From: JADFUS01 sp036653215
Lineage (GTDB): Bacteria > Bacteroidota > Bacteroidia > Bacteroidales > Rikenellaceae
Assembly (NCBI GenBank): GCA_036653215.1
Contig: JAVVUK010000095.1
Coordinates: 1-5,562 of the forward strand
Direction: 5' to 3'
Length of the DNA: 5,562 nt
In this document: positions 1-5,562 of the stretch, in pieces
Position numbering within the stretch: the stretch's first letter is position 1
How the letters are laid out: every line of letters starts with the position of its first letter
The notes under the pieces: model-generated
What the model was told of the DNA's origin: nothing
Seen by the model: only the letters and a program-made list of their open reading frames with translations
Databases searched by the model: none
Made by a program: the position numbers and the translations under genes

Positions 1-1705
1 TGAGCCCCTCCTCATAAGAGGCGACAACCTCTTGATAACGTCTATCGCTCTTTTTTATCTTTTCTCGTTTGTTAGACCAGTAGTTTTTATCACGAGCAAT
101 CTCACGGAGTTGTTTTTCTATATTTATCTGACTATCACCAATTTTACTTTGCGCCTCTTTTACTACATCTTCAGGAAGTCCTATCTTACGAGCTATCTCA
201 AAGGCAAAAGAACTGCCCGGTTTCCCTATCTCTAAAGAAAAAAGAGGTTTTATATTTTGCACATCGAACGCCATAGCTCCGTTTATAACGCCCTCTGCTT
301 GTGAGGCATAATATTTTATATTGGTGTAGTGGGTTGTTATCACGCCAAACACTCCTTTTGCCTCCAAACGCTCTAATATAGTCTCTGCAATAGCACCTCC
401 AAGCGATGGCTCGGTGCCAGTACCAAACTCATCGATAAGTACTAAGGAACGAGAACTGCTCCACTTTAATATGTTCTTCATGTTTTGAAGATGTGAGCTA
501 TATGTGCTAAGGTCGTTATCTAACGATTGTTGATCTCCTATGTCTATAAATAGGTTATCGAAGAGCGTTATCTCCGAATTTGCAGCCACAGGAGCCAAAA
601 AACCCATCTGCACCATAAGCTGAACAAGGGCTGTGGTCTTCAGACACACAGACTTGCCACCTGCATTAGGTCCTGAAATTACTAATATATGACTCTTAGC
701 ATCTATCTTTAAATCTAAAGGCACTATCTCACGTCCCTCACGCCTAAGAGCTATCTCAAGCAAAGGGTGGCGTGCCTTACGAAGATTTATGAGCCGCTCA
801 CTAACGACTATTGGCTTTGCAGCATTCATAGATATGGCAACCTTAGCCTTAGCACGTATAAGATCTATCGAAGCCATAAACTCATTTGGCAAGGTAAGGC
901 TGTCTATTATAGGACGTATCTCGTTTGTGAAAACTGTTAATATACGGATTATCTCACGCCCCTCACTATAAATGAGTTCACGTATTTCGTTGTTTATCTC
1001 GACCACCTCAAGAGGCTCTATATATACCGTTTTCCCAGTAGCAGACTCGTCGTGAACAAGACCTTTTATCTTACGTTTTGCCGAAGCAAGGACTGGGAGT
1101 AAAGCCCTGCCATCACGCATAGAGAGGTTGGCATCATCCTCAACGATACCACTACTCTTTGCCGCTTGGAGGATAGAATGGATCCGCTTTGTAGCCTCAC
1201 GTTCACGTGAAGCTATGGCACGACGGATATCGGAAAGTTCAACAGAAGCACTATCTCTGACATTCGACAACTCGTCTATTATTTGATCTATGGAACGCAC
1301 CACATCCCCATGCTCCTCAACACCTTCGGTCATCGCAGCAAGAGCCGGGTATTTTAGGTTGCCTCGCAAATATCGGGTCACCCTCTCCACACCGATGAGG
1401 GCTTTTCTTAAAACGCCTAACTCATGTTGCGAAAGGAATGTCCCCTCCGCCCGAACACGAGACAAAAACGATATGGTATCTACAAATCCATCTTCGGGAA
1501 ACCCCTCTTCCATAAAGAGGATGGTGCGCATCTCATCACAGCGTGTGAGCTCCCTGTCCACCGATTTTAGATCTGTCATGAATGATATTTCGGAAAGCAT
1601 CTCTTGAGAACGTGCCATGAGACAGTTTTTCTCCGCCATAGCAAGCACCCTGTCGAAACCTACCCTTTGGTGAAAATCGTTAGGGTATAAAGTCATACTA
1701 CTCAT
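1..1705 (-). CDS. mutS2: MutS2 family DNA-binding ATPase/endonuclease, partial (C-terminus off the left edge)
   Basis: This is the N-terminal 568 codons of a MutS2 protein, whose family is usually about 780-830 residues. It begins with the typical YPNDF/GFDRV opening, followed by the helical lever/clamp region (to about residue 330). The ABC-type ATPase has Walker A GPNAGGKS (345-352, plus positions 650-673), a signature-like STYSSH (400-405), Walker B LVLIDE plus FGTGTEP (421-433) and the H-loop TTHY (His459). A charged helical segment starts near 509. The Smr nuclease domain, expected at the C-terminus, lies outside the window, so nuclease competence cannot be judged. MutS2 binds branched DNA and affects recombination; in Bacillus it also acts on collided ribosomes. 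Which role applies here is unknown. Two starts are possible: ATG at 1705, overlapping the rmuC stop by 8 bp, or ATG at 1696, 1 bp after that stop, which gives MTLYPNDF and fits relatives slightly better. Residue numbers here use 1705. Either start suggests translational coupling to rmuC. Confidence 0.95.
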   Translation of the reverse strand, partial: MSSMTLYPNDFHQRVGFDRVLAMAEKNCLMARSQEMLSEISFMTDLKSVDRELTRCDEMRTILFMEEGFPEDGFVDTISFLSRVRAEGTFLSQHELGVLRKALIGVERVTRYLRGNLKYPALAAMTEGVEEHGDVVRSIDQIIDELSNVRDSASVELSDIRRAIASREREATKRIHSILQAAKSSGIVEDDANLSMRDGRALLPVLASAKRKIKGLVHDESATGKTVYIEPLEVVEINNEIRELIYSEGREIIRILTVFTNEIRPIIDSLTLPNEFMASIDLIRAKAKVAISMNAAKPIVVSERLINLRKARHPLLEIALRREGREIVPLDLKIDAKSHILVISGPNAGGKSVCLKTTALVQLMVQMGFLAPVAANSEITLFDNLFIDIGDQQSLDNDLSTYSSHLQNMKNILKWSSSRSLVLIDEFGTGTEPSLGGAIAETILERLEAKGVFGVITTHYTNIKYYASQAEGVINGAMAFDVQNIKPLFSLEIGKPGSSFAFEIARKIGLPEDVVKEAQSKIGDSQINIEKQLREIARDKNYWSNKREKIKKSDRRYQEVVASYEEGL

Positions 1706-2891
1706 TATCTTTCTTTTCGGTCAACATCAATTGTTTCTTAGCCTTCACGCCAAGCGTAAGAAGCTGCTCGGACTGACGAATTAGGTTTCCCTTGCCGTCA
1801 CGCAACTTAGAGAGTGCATCATTATAGACACTATTGCTTTTTTCTATCGAAGCACCAACTTTTTGGAGATCTTCCACAAAGCTGACAAACTTATCGTACA
1901 TTTTAGCCCCTTGCTCAGCAATGGCTATTGTATTTTTAGTCTGGGCATCACGTGTCCATAGGTCATAAACCAATTTTAATGCCGTGATGAGGTGTGTAGG
2001 ACTTACTAATAGAATTTTACGGCTGTACGCATATTGCCAAAGGGTATTATCATTTCCCAACGCTAATATGTAAGCCGGCTCAATAGGCATAAACATCATC
2101 ACAAAATCAAGACTCCGCTCACGACTCTCATATCTTTTGTCTGAGAGTTGTGTTATATGACGTTTTATAGACTCTATATGGTCGGAAAGAGCCGCTGCTC
2201 GTTGCTCGTCACTCTCGGCAGACACAAAACGGCTATATGCCGTTAATGACACTTTAGAATCTATTATCACCTCACTACTATCTGGGTAACGCACAATCAC
2301 ATCGGGACGTATAGTCTCTCCGACATCGTTTTTACTTGTCTCTTGTGTAAAATAGTGAACTCCACTTTCAAGCCCAGAATTGCTAAGGATCGTTTCTAAT
2401 ATCATCTCCCCCCAATCCCCCTGCATCTTATTATTTTTCTCTCCTTTAAGGGCTTTTGTTAAGTTGTTAGCCTCAGTGCTAAGTTGTTGGTTTAGAAGCA
2501 TAAGTTGCTTCAACTCACCACTTAGCGAAGTCTTCTCCTGCGCTTGTTTTATGTTACTCTCCTCTATGCGCTTTTTAAAATCGGATATATCTTTCTCCAA
2601 AGGCTCAAGAATATTCTTTAGTTGATTGCTATTATCTTTCGAAAACTTCTCGCTCTTCTGCTCTAATACTTGATGGGCGATATTCTCGAAAGTCGTTTTT
2701 ATACGCTCCTCACTATCCTTCTCTGCCTTTAGTTTTGTCGTCAATGTGGCACACTCAACCTTTAAAGAAGTAACCTCTCCTTGCAAAATCTCGGCACTCT
2801 TCTTTAAAGGCTTTATCTCTCTAACCTTAGAAAAAAGAAGAATGGAGATCACCACAAAAACCACCAATAAAATTATAAGTATTGTTATCAT
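1698..2891 (-). CDS. rmuC: RmuC family DNA recombination protein
   Basis: This complete 397-residue protein has the standard RmuC layout. An N-terminal hydrophobic helix (about residues 2-21, rich in Ile/Leu/Val, followed by SKVREIK) should anchor it in the inner membrane with the rest in the cytoplasm. A long charged, probably coiled-coil stretch covers about 25-150. The RmuC domain follows at about 155-370, with GDWGE (158-162), RPDVIV (195-200), DSK (211-213), MFMPIEPAY (266-274) and LLVSPTHL (294-301). The P196-D197 and D211-x-K213 pair fits a PD-(D/E)xK nuclease core, which is how the family is usually interpreted. E. coli RmuC limits inversions at short inverted repeats; the biochemical activity is poorly defined. 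The start ATG lies 3 bp after the DUF3109 stop, and the gene runs directly into mutS2, so the three are probably co-transcribed. Family assignment is firm; the function in this organism is inferred. Confidence 0.95.
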   Translation of the reverse strand: MITILIILLVVFVVISILLFSKVREIKPLKKSAEILQGEVTSLKVECATLTTKLKAEKDSEERIKTTFENIAHQVLEQKSEKFSKDNSNQLKNILEPLEKDISDFKKRIEESNIKQAQEKTSLSGELKQLMLLNQQLSTEANNLTKALKGEKNNKMQGDWGEMILETILSNSGLESGVHYFTQETSKNDVGETIRPDVIVRYPDSSEVIIDSKVSLTAYSRFVSAESDEQRAAALSDHIESIKRHITQLSDKRYESRERSLDFVMMFMPIEPAYILALGNDNTLWQYAYSRKILLVSPTHLITALKLVYDLWTRDAQTKNTIAIAEQGAKMYDKFVSFVEDLQKVGASIEKSNSVYNDALSKLRDGKGNLIRQSEQLLTLGVKAKKQLMLTEKKDNE

Positions 2892-2894
2892 ATG

Positions 2895-3482
2895 CTATCT
2901 CTCCTCAACTTTTTTATTGGTTAATATATTATCCACCTCTACAAGGTGTTCATAAAACTCTTCTCCAAAAGCACGTTCTATTGCCGTCTTTAAACTTTGG
3001 TATACCTTAACTCCACTTTTCCTACCATTGCACACCGCCGATGAGCATACATCCCAATGATGATAGTTTAGCCCCACCATACCATTACTAAATTCCTTCA
3101 CACGAATTGGATATAAATGACATGATATAGGTTTCATAAAAGTACTCTTTCCAGCTCTAAACGCCTTTTCCATAGCACATAAGGCAATTCCGTTTTCCAT
3201 CACCACATAAGCACATTCCTTTCCCTCAACAAGCGTTGTTGTATAATCGCCATCACCATCTACCTCAAACACGCCATCTCTCTCCACCGCCTCCACACCT
3301 TCTTTGGTCATGAAAGGACGCACCCTCTCAAACTCATCTTCAATAGCATCTATCTCATCTATCGTTAATGGGGCTCCTGAGTCCCCCTCCACACAACAAA
3401 TCCCTTTACATTGAGAGAGGTCGCAACAGAAAAACTCATCAAAGAGCTCTTCGCTAATAATTTTATCATCTATCTCTACCAT
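2895..3482 (-). CDS. DUF3109 family cysteine-rich protein, function unknown
   Basis: This 195-residue soluble protein has no signal peptide or membrane segment. I recognise it as DUF3109 from the order of conserved blocks: VEIDDKIIS at the N-terminus, a Cys cluster CCDLSQCKGICCVEGDSGAPL split over residues 19-39, and PISCHLYPIRV near 119-129. There are ten cysteines (C19, C20, C25, C29, C30, C90, C102, C121, C146, C151). Their spacing resembles metal- or Fe-S-binding CxxCxxxCC-type proteins, so a bound metal is a reasonable inference but is not shown. The ATG at 3482 is chosen over an in-frame TTG at 3491 because homologues start right before the xxIDDxIIS block and because the TTG lies inside a promoter-like TACCTTTG. 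The stop is 3 bp before rmuC, which points to co-expression with rmuC and mutS2. No function can be assigned from sequence. Confidence 0.88.
   Translation of the reverse strand: MVEIDDKIISEELFDEFFCCDLSQCKGICCVEGDSGAPLTIDEIDAIEDEFERVRPFMTKEGVEAVERDGVFEVDGDGDYTTTLVEGKECAYVVMENGIALCAMEKAFRAGKSTFMKPISCHLYPIRVKEFSNGMVGLNYHHWDVCSSAVCNGRKSGVKVYQSLKTAIERAFGEEFYEHLVEVDNILTNKKVEER
2901..2905 (-). promoter_or_regulatory. Possible Shine-Dalgarno-like AGGAG before rmuC
   Basis: AGGAG on the minus strand lies 9 nt before the rmuC ATG at 2891. It is the only good Shine-Dalgarno match before any start in the window. It also encodes the Glu-Glu-Arg end of DUF3109, and Bacteroidetes ribosomes mostly do not rely on such sites, so it may be accidental. 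It supports the ATG at 2891 as the rmuC start. Confidence 0.3.
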
Positions 3483-3488
3483 ACTCTG

Positions 3489-3496
3489 CAAAGGTA
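3489..3496 (-). promoter_or_regulatory. Possible internal -7 promoter element before the DUF3109 gene (TACCTTTG)
   Basis: On the minus strand TACCTTTG, identical to the element before the HAD gene, ends 6 bp before the DUF3109 ATG at 3482. If used, transcription would start at or within a few bases of the ATG, giving a leaderless or nearly leaderless mRNA for DUF3109-rmuC-mutS2. No clear -33 element is present at the expected distance, so a chance match in AT-rich DNA is possible. Confidence 0.42.
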
Positions 3497-3526
3497 CATT
3501 TTTTCTTGATTAATTTTAGAGGCTAT

Positions 3527-4174
3527 TTATACAATTTGCAATATCTCGGATGGGTGATCAACGATGTGGCAAGCCCCATTTGCCGAAAGCTCCTCACGAT
3601 CACGAAATCCCCATGTGACACCAACCGAACGCACTCCGCTATTTAAAGCTGTTTGCATATCAACACCGGAATCGCCAACATAAAGAACATCTTCTTTAGG
3701 CAAACCAGCGTCTTTAAGTATATCGAAAACCACAGTAGGGTCGGGCTTAACGGCAATACCCTCACGCTGTCCATATACGAAATCGAAAAATCCAGAACCG
3801 AAATAATGGGTTATCAGCTCTGTGGTAGCAGAGTTATATTTGTTTGAGGCAACAGCCAAAGATATGCCTTTCTCTTTTAACTCTTTTAACAAAGGGACAA
3901 TACCTTGATATGGAACCGTGAAGTCTGCTTTATGGGCAGAATAATAATCCATAAAATCTTTTTTTATATCTATCACATTCTCTTTTGTGCGACACTCCTC
4001 CGGCAATGCTCTCTCCAACAATTTAGCTATGCCATTACCCACGAAATAGCGGTATTTAGACAATTCGTGTTGAGGATAACCCCTTCTTCCTAAAACATAA
4101 TTAGCACTAACGCCCAAATCTTTTATCGTATTTAGAAGTGTCCCATCTAAATCGAAAATAACTAATTTCACCAT
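3527..4174 (-). CDS. HAD-superfamily hydrolase, phosphoglycolate phosphatase-like
   Basis: This complete 215-residue cytoplasmic protein belongs to the haloacid dehalogenase superfamily, subfamily with an alpha-helical cap inserted after motif I (Gph/PGMB type). All four catalytic motifs are intact: motif I DLDGTLLNT with nucleophile D8 and acid/base D10; motif II ASN with S110; motif III K143 in VKPDP; and motif IV VGDSGVD with Mg2+-binding D168 and D172. The cap (about 16-85) contains FVGNGI, common in Gph-like enzymes. The likely reaction is Mg2+-dependent phosphate removal from a small metabolite. 2-phosphoglycolate, formed during repair of DNA 3'-ends, is the default guess, but substrate cannot be read from sequence; beta-phosphoglucomutase-like or pyrophosphatase activity are alternatives. 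It is the first gene of the minus-strand cluster, transcribed divergently from leuS, with a TAnnTTTG element 23 bp upstream of its ATG. There is no Shine-Dalgarno sequence. Confidence 0.92.
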   Translation of the reverse strand: MVKLVIFDLDGTLLNTIKDLGVSANYVLGRRGYPQHELSKYRYFVGNGIAKLLERALPEECRTKENVIDIKKDFMDYYSAHKADFTVPYQGIVPLLKELKEKGISLAVASNKYNSATTELITHYFGSGFFDFVYGQREGIAVKPDPTVVFDILKDAGLPKEDVLYVGDSGVDMQTALNSGVRSVGVTWGFRDREELSANGACHIVDHPSEILQIV

Positions 4175-4197
4175 AACATCTATAATTTATCTGAGAA

Positions 4198-4205
4198 CAA
4201 AGGTA
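4198..4205 (-). promoter_or_regulatory. Probable -7 promoter element of the HAD gene (TACCTTTG)
   Basis: Read on the minus strand, TACCTTTG matches the Bacteroidetes sigma-ABfr -7 consensus TAnnTTTG exactly. It ends 23 bp before the ATG at 4174, implying a 5' leader of roughly 15-20 nt. No convincing -33 TTTG is seen at the usual spacing (about 19 bp upstream the minus strand reads CCAA), so the call rests on the -7 match and position. Confidence 0.6.
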
Positions 4206-4217
4206 ACTTTTAAAAGT
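4206..4217. repeat. 12-bp perfect palindrome in the HAD/leuS intergenic region
   Basis: ACTTTTAAAAGT is a perfect inverted repeat without a spacer, directly abutting the upstream edge of the HAD gene -7 element and 33 bp upstream of the leuS -7 element. The position would suit an operator, but an AT-rich palindrome of this size can arise by chance and no regulator gene is nearby. Confidence 0.3.
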
Positions 4218-4250
4218 CATTTTATTGGAGGATTTTTAAACATTTTTTCG

Positions 4251-4258
4251 TATCTTTG
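4251..4258 (+). promoter_or_regulatory. Probable -7 promoter element of leuS (TATCTTTG)
   Basis: TATCTTTG matches the Bacteroidetes -7 consensus TAnnTTTG and lies 25 bp before the leuS ATG, so transcription should start near 4262-4265 with a short leader of about 20 nt. A TTG at 4225-4227 is the nearest -33 candidate, but its 23-bp spacer is longer than the usual 19-21. The leader is too short for a T-box or other attenuator. Confidence 0.62.
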
Positions 4259-4283
4259 TAACTTCATAAGAAACTTAACAAAC

Positions 4284-5562
4284 ATGGAGTATAATTTTAG
4301 AGATATAGAGAGTAAATGGCAAGAGGCATGGAACGAAAACAAAGTCTACCATGTAGATGTAGATCATGCAAAGCCTAAATTTTATGTGTTAGATATGTTT
4401 CCTTATCCATCGGGAGCAGGGCTACACGTCGGTCATCCACTCGGATATATAGCATCGGATATTTACTCAAGATATAAACGCCAAAAAGGATTTAACGTCC
4501 TTCACCCTATGGGCTACGATGCCTTTGGACTTCCAGCAGAACAATATGCCATCCAAACAGGACAACACCCTGCAAAAACAACAAAAGACAACATAGCTCG
4601 TTACCGTGAGCAATTAGACAAAATAGGATTTTCGTTTGACTGGGATCGTGAGGTACGTACCTGCGAACCAGAGTATTACAAATGGACACAATGGGCATTT
4701 GTTCAGATGTATAACGCTTATTTTAACTGTAATACCAACAAAGCAGAAGACATAACAAGCCTTATCTCCCACTTTGAGAAACACGGCACAGAGGGTGTTA
4801 ATGCCGCCTGTGGTGATACTCTTTCTTTTACATCAAAAGAATGGGTTTCAAAGAGCGCATCGGAACGTGAGTCTGTACTTCAAAACTATCGCCTTGCCTT
4901 TCGTGCCGACACTATGGTCAATTGGTGTGAGGGCTTGGGAACAGTCCTTGCCAACGACGAGGTGAAAGAGGGCCTTTCTGTCAGAGGAGGGTTCCCTGTG
5001 GAACAAAAGGTGATGAAACAATGGCTTCTTCGTGTCACAGCCTATGCACAACGTATGCTGGACGGCATGGAAAAATTAGAATGGAGCGAGTCTCTAAAAG
5101 AGATACAACGTAACTGGATAGGTCGTTCCGAAGGTGCTTTGATGCACTTTCCTCTTAAGGGGAGCGACAAGAAGTTAGACGTATTTACCACACGTGCCGA
5201 CACCGTCTTTGGAGTTACATTTATGGTCATAGCCCCTGAGCACGCTTGGGTAGACGAGATAACCACTTCTGAACATAGAAATGCAGTAACAGAATATATA
5301 GAAGCTACAAAACACCGTTCCGAGCGTGAGCGTATGACCGAGACAAAACGTGTTAGCGGATGTTTCACAGGCGGTTATGCCCTAAATCCTTTTAACGGAA
5401 CCGAGATACCTATATATATAAGCGACTATGTCCTTGCAGGATATGGCACAGGAGCGATAATGGCAGTTCCGGCACATGATAGTCGAGACTTTGCTTTTGC
5501 CACACATTTTGGTTTAGAGATAATCCCTGTTGTTGAGGGGGGCGATGTAACAGTCTCTTCTT
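4284..5562 (+). CDS. leuS: Leucyl-tRNA synthetase, partial (C-terminus off the right edge)
   Basis: These are the first 426 codons of a class Ia leucyl-tRNA synthetase, about 45% of the usual 920-940 residues for Bacteroidetes LeuRS. The enzyme charges tRNA-Leu with leucine in the cytoplasm. The Rossmann catalytic fold is shown by DMFPYPSGAG followed by the HIGH-motif variant HVGH (48-51), HPMGYDAFGLPAEQ (74-87) and WTQWAF (134-139). The CP1 editing domain starts near 285 and carries the threonine-rich FTTRADTVFG (301-310) and GYGTGAIMAVPAHDSRD (386-402), so hydrolytic editing of mischarged tRNA should be functional. KMSKS, the anticodon-binding and the C-terminal domains lie beyond the window. 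The segment around 150-205 is a lineage-type insertion, and the second zinc Cys pair of the E. coli enzyme is absent (VRGGFP at 233-238). ATG at 4284 opens MEYNFRDIE, the normal start for this group; no Shine-Dalgarno precedes it. Confidence 0.98.
   Translation, partial: MEYNFRDIESKWQEAWNENKVYHVDVDHAKPKFYVLDMFPYPSGAGLHVGHPLGYIASDIYSRYKRQKGFNVLHPMGYDAFGLPAEQYAIQTGQHPAKTTKDNIARYREQLDKIGFSFDWDREVRTCEPEYYKWTQWAFVQMYNAYFNCNTNKAEDITSLISHFEKHGTEGVNAACGDTLSFTSKEWVSKSASERESVLQNYRLAFRADTMVNWCEGLGTVLANDEVKEGLSVRGGFPVEQKVMKQWLLRVTAYAQRMLDGMEKLEWSESLKEIQRNWIGRSEGALMHFPLKGSDKKLDVFTTRADTVFGVTFMVIAPEHAWVDEITTSEHRNAVTEYIEATKHRSERERMTETKRVSGCFTGGYALNPFNGTEIPIYISDYVLAGYGTGAIMAVPAHDSRDFAFATHFGLEIIPVVEGGDVTVSS

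Noticed and set aside
32..235. 67-codon plus-strand frame with membrane-like composition at the left edge
   Set aside because: It is antisense to the mutS2 ATPase C-terminal flank and rich in Phe/Tyr/Leu because the opposite strand is Lys/Glu/Arg-rich.
1290..1607. 105-codon plus-strand open frame opposite mutS2
   Set aside because: It lies wholly antisense to a well-supported coding region, has low-complexity Ser/Arg/Thr-rich content and no recognisable domain; it is a shadow of the mutS2 frame.
2380..2625. 81-codon plus-strand frame opposite rmuC with hydrophobic stretches
   Set aside because: Its hydrophobicity is the mirror of the coiled-coil codons of rmuC; there is no independent evidence of coding.
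3489..3491. TTG as the start of the DUF3109 gene
   Set aside because: It adds only Met-Gln-Ser, is not supported by the family N-terminus (which starts just before xxIDDxIIS), and lies inside the TACCTTTG element; ATG at 3482 is preferred.
3497..3526. Terminator between the HAD gene and the DUF3109 gene
   Set aside because: The gap contains no GC-rich stem and no U-tract following an inverted repeat, so read-through from the HAD gene is expected.
4259..4283. T-box or leader attenuator controlling leuS
   Set aside because: Only 25 bp separate the probable -7 element from the ATG, too short for a T-box or a leucine leader peptide, and none of the conserved sequence is present.
5042..5368. 108-codon minus-strand open frame opposite leuS
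   Set aside because: It is antisense to the conserved LeuRS editing domain, has no family resemblance and no promoter element; a shadow frame.
1..5562. Mobile element, CRISPR array, tRNA/rRNA or defence system
   Set aside because: All but about 150 bp is covered by five housekeeping-type genes; no direct repeat series, transposase, terminal inverted repeat or structured RNA was seen.

Overview
The window looks like an ordinary housekeeping stretch of a Bacteroidetes chromosome, most likely order Bacteroidales. The evidence is the type of LeuRS, MutS2 and DUF3109 proteins, the lack of Shine-Dalgarno sites before most starts, and three matches to the Bacteroidetes -7 promoter element TAnnTTTG placed just upstream of start codons. 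The assignment comes from recognising protein families by eye; no database search was done. Base composition is AT-leaning, and isoleucine is written mostly with ATA.

Layout: positions 1-4174 hold four genes read on the minus strand. In transcription order they are a HAD-family phosphatase resembling phosphoglycolate phosphatase (4174-3527), a cysteine-rich DUF3109 protein (3482-2895), an RmuC-type membrane-anchored DNA recombination protein (2891-1698) and the N-terminal two thirds of MutS2 (1705 to the left edge, cut off before its Smr domain). The last three are almost contiguous: 3 bp separate DUF3109 from rmuC, and rmuC and mutS2 overlap by 8 bp or are 1 bp apart, depending on the mutS2 start. 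They are probably one transcription unit. The HAD gene is 44 bp upstream of the DUF3109 ATG, and a further -7-like element lies in that gap, so the operon may have an internal promoter.

A 109-bp intergenic region (4175-4283) separates the HAD gene from leuS, which is read on the plus strand from 4284 and runs off the right edge after 426 codons. Each divergent gene has its own TAnnTTTG element, and the upstream promoter regions overlap.

Functionally, rmuC and mutS2 both concern DNA recombination (MutS2 also ribosome rescue in some bacteria). The HAD phosphatase clears small phosphorylated metabolites, possibly 2-phosphoglycolate. LeuRS charges tRNA-Leu. DUF3109 has no established function. 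I found no mobile element, CRISPR array, RNA gene, toxin-antitoxin pair or defence system, and nothing that supports a new biological system. The points worth a second look are regulatory layout, codon use and the uncharacterised Cys-rich protein.
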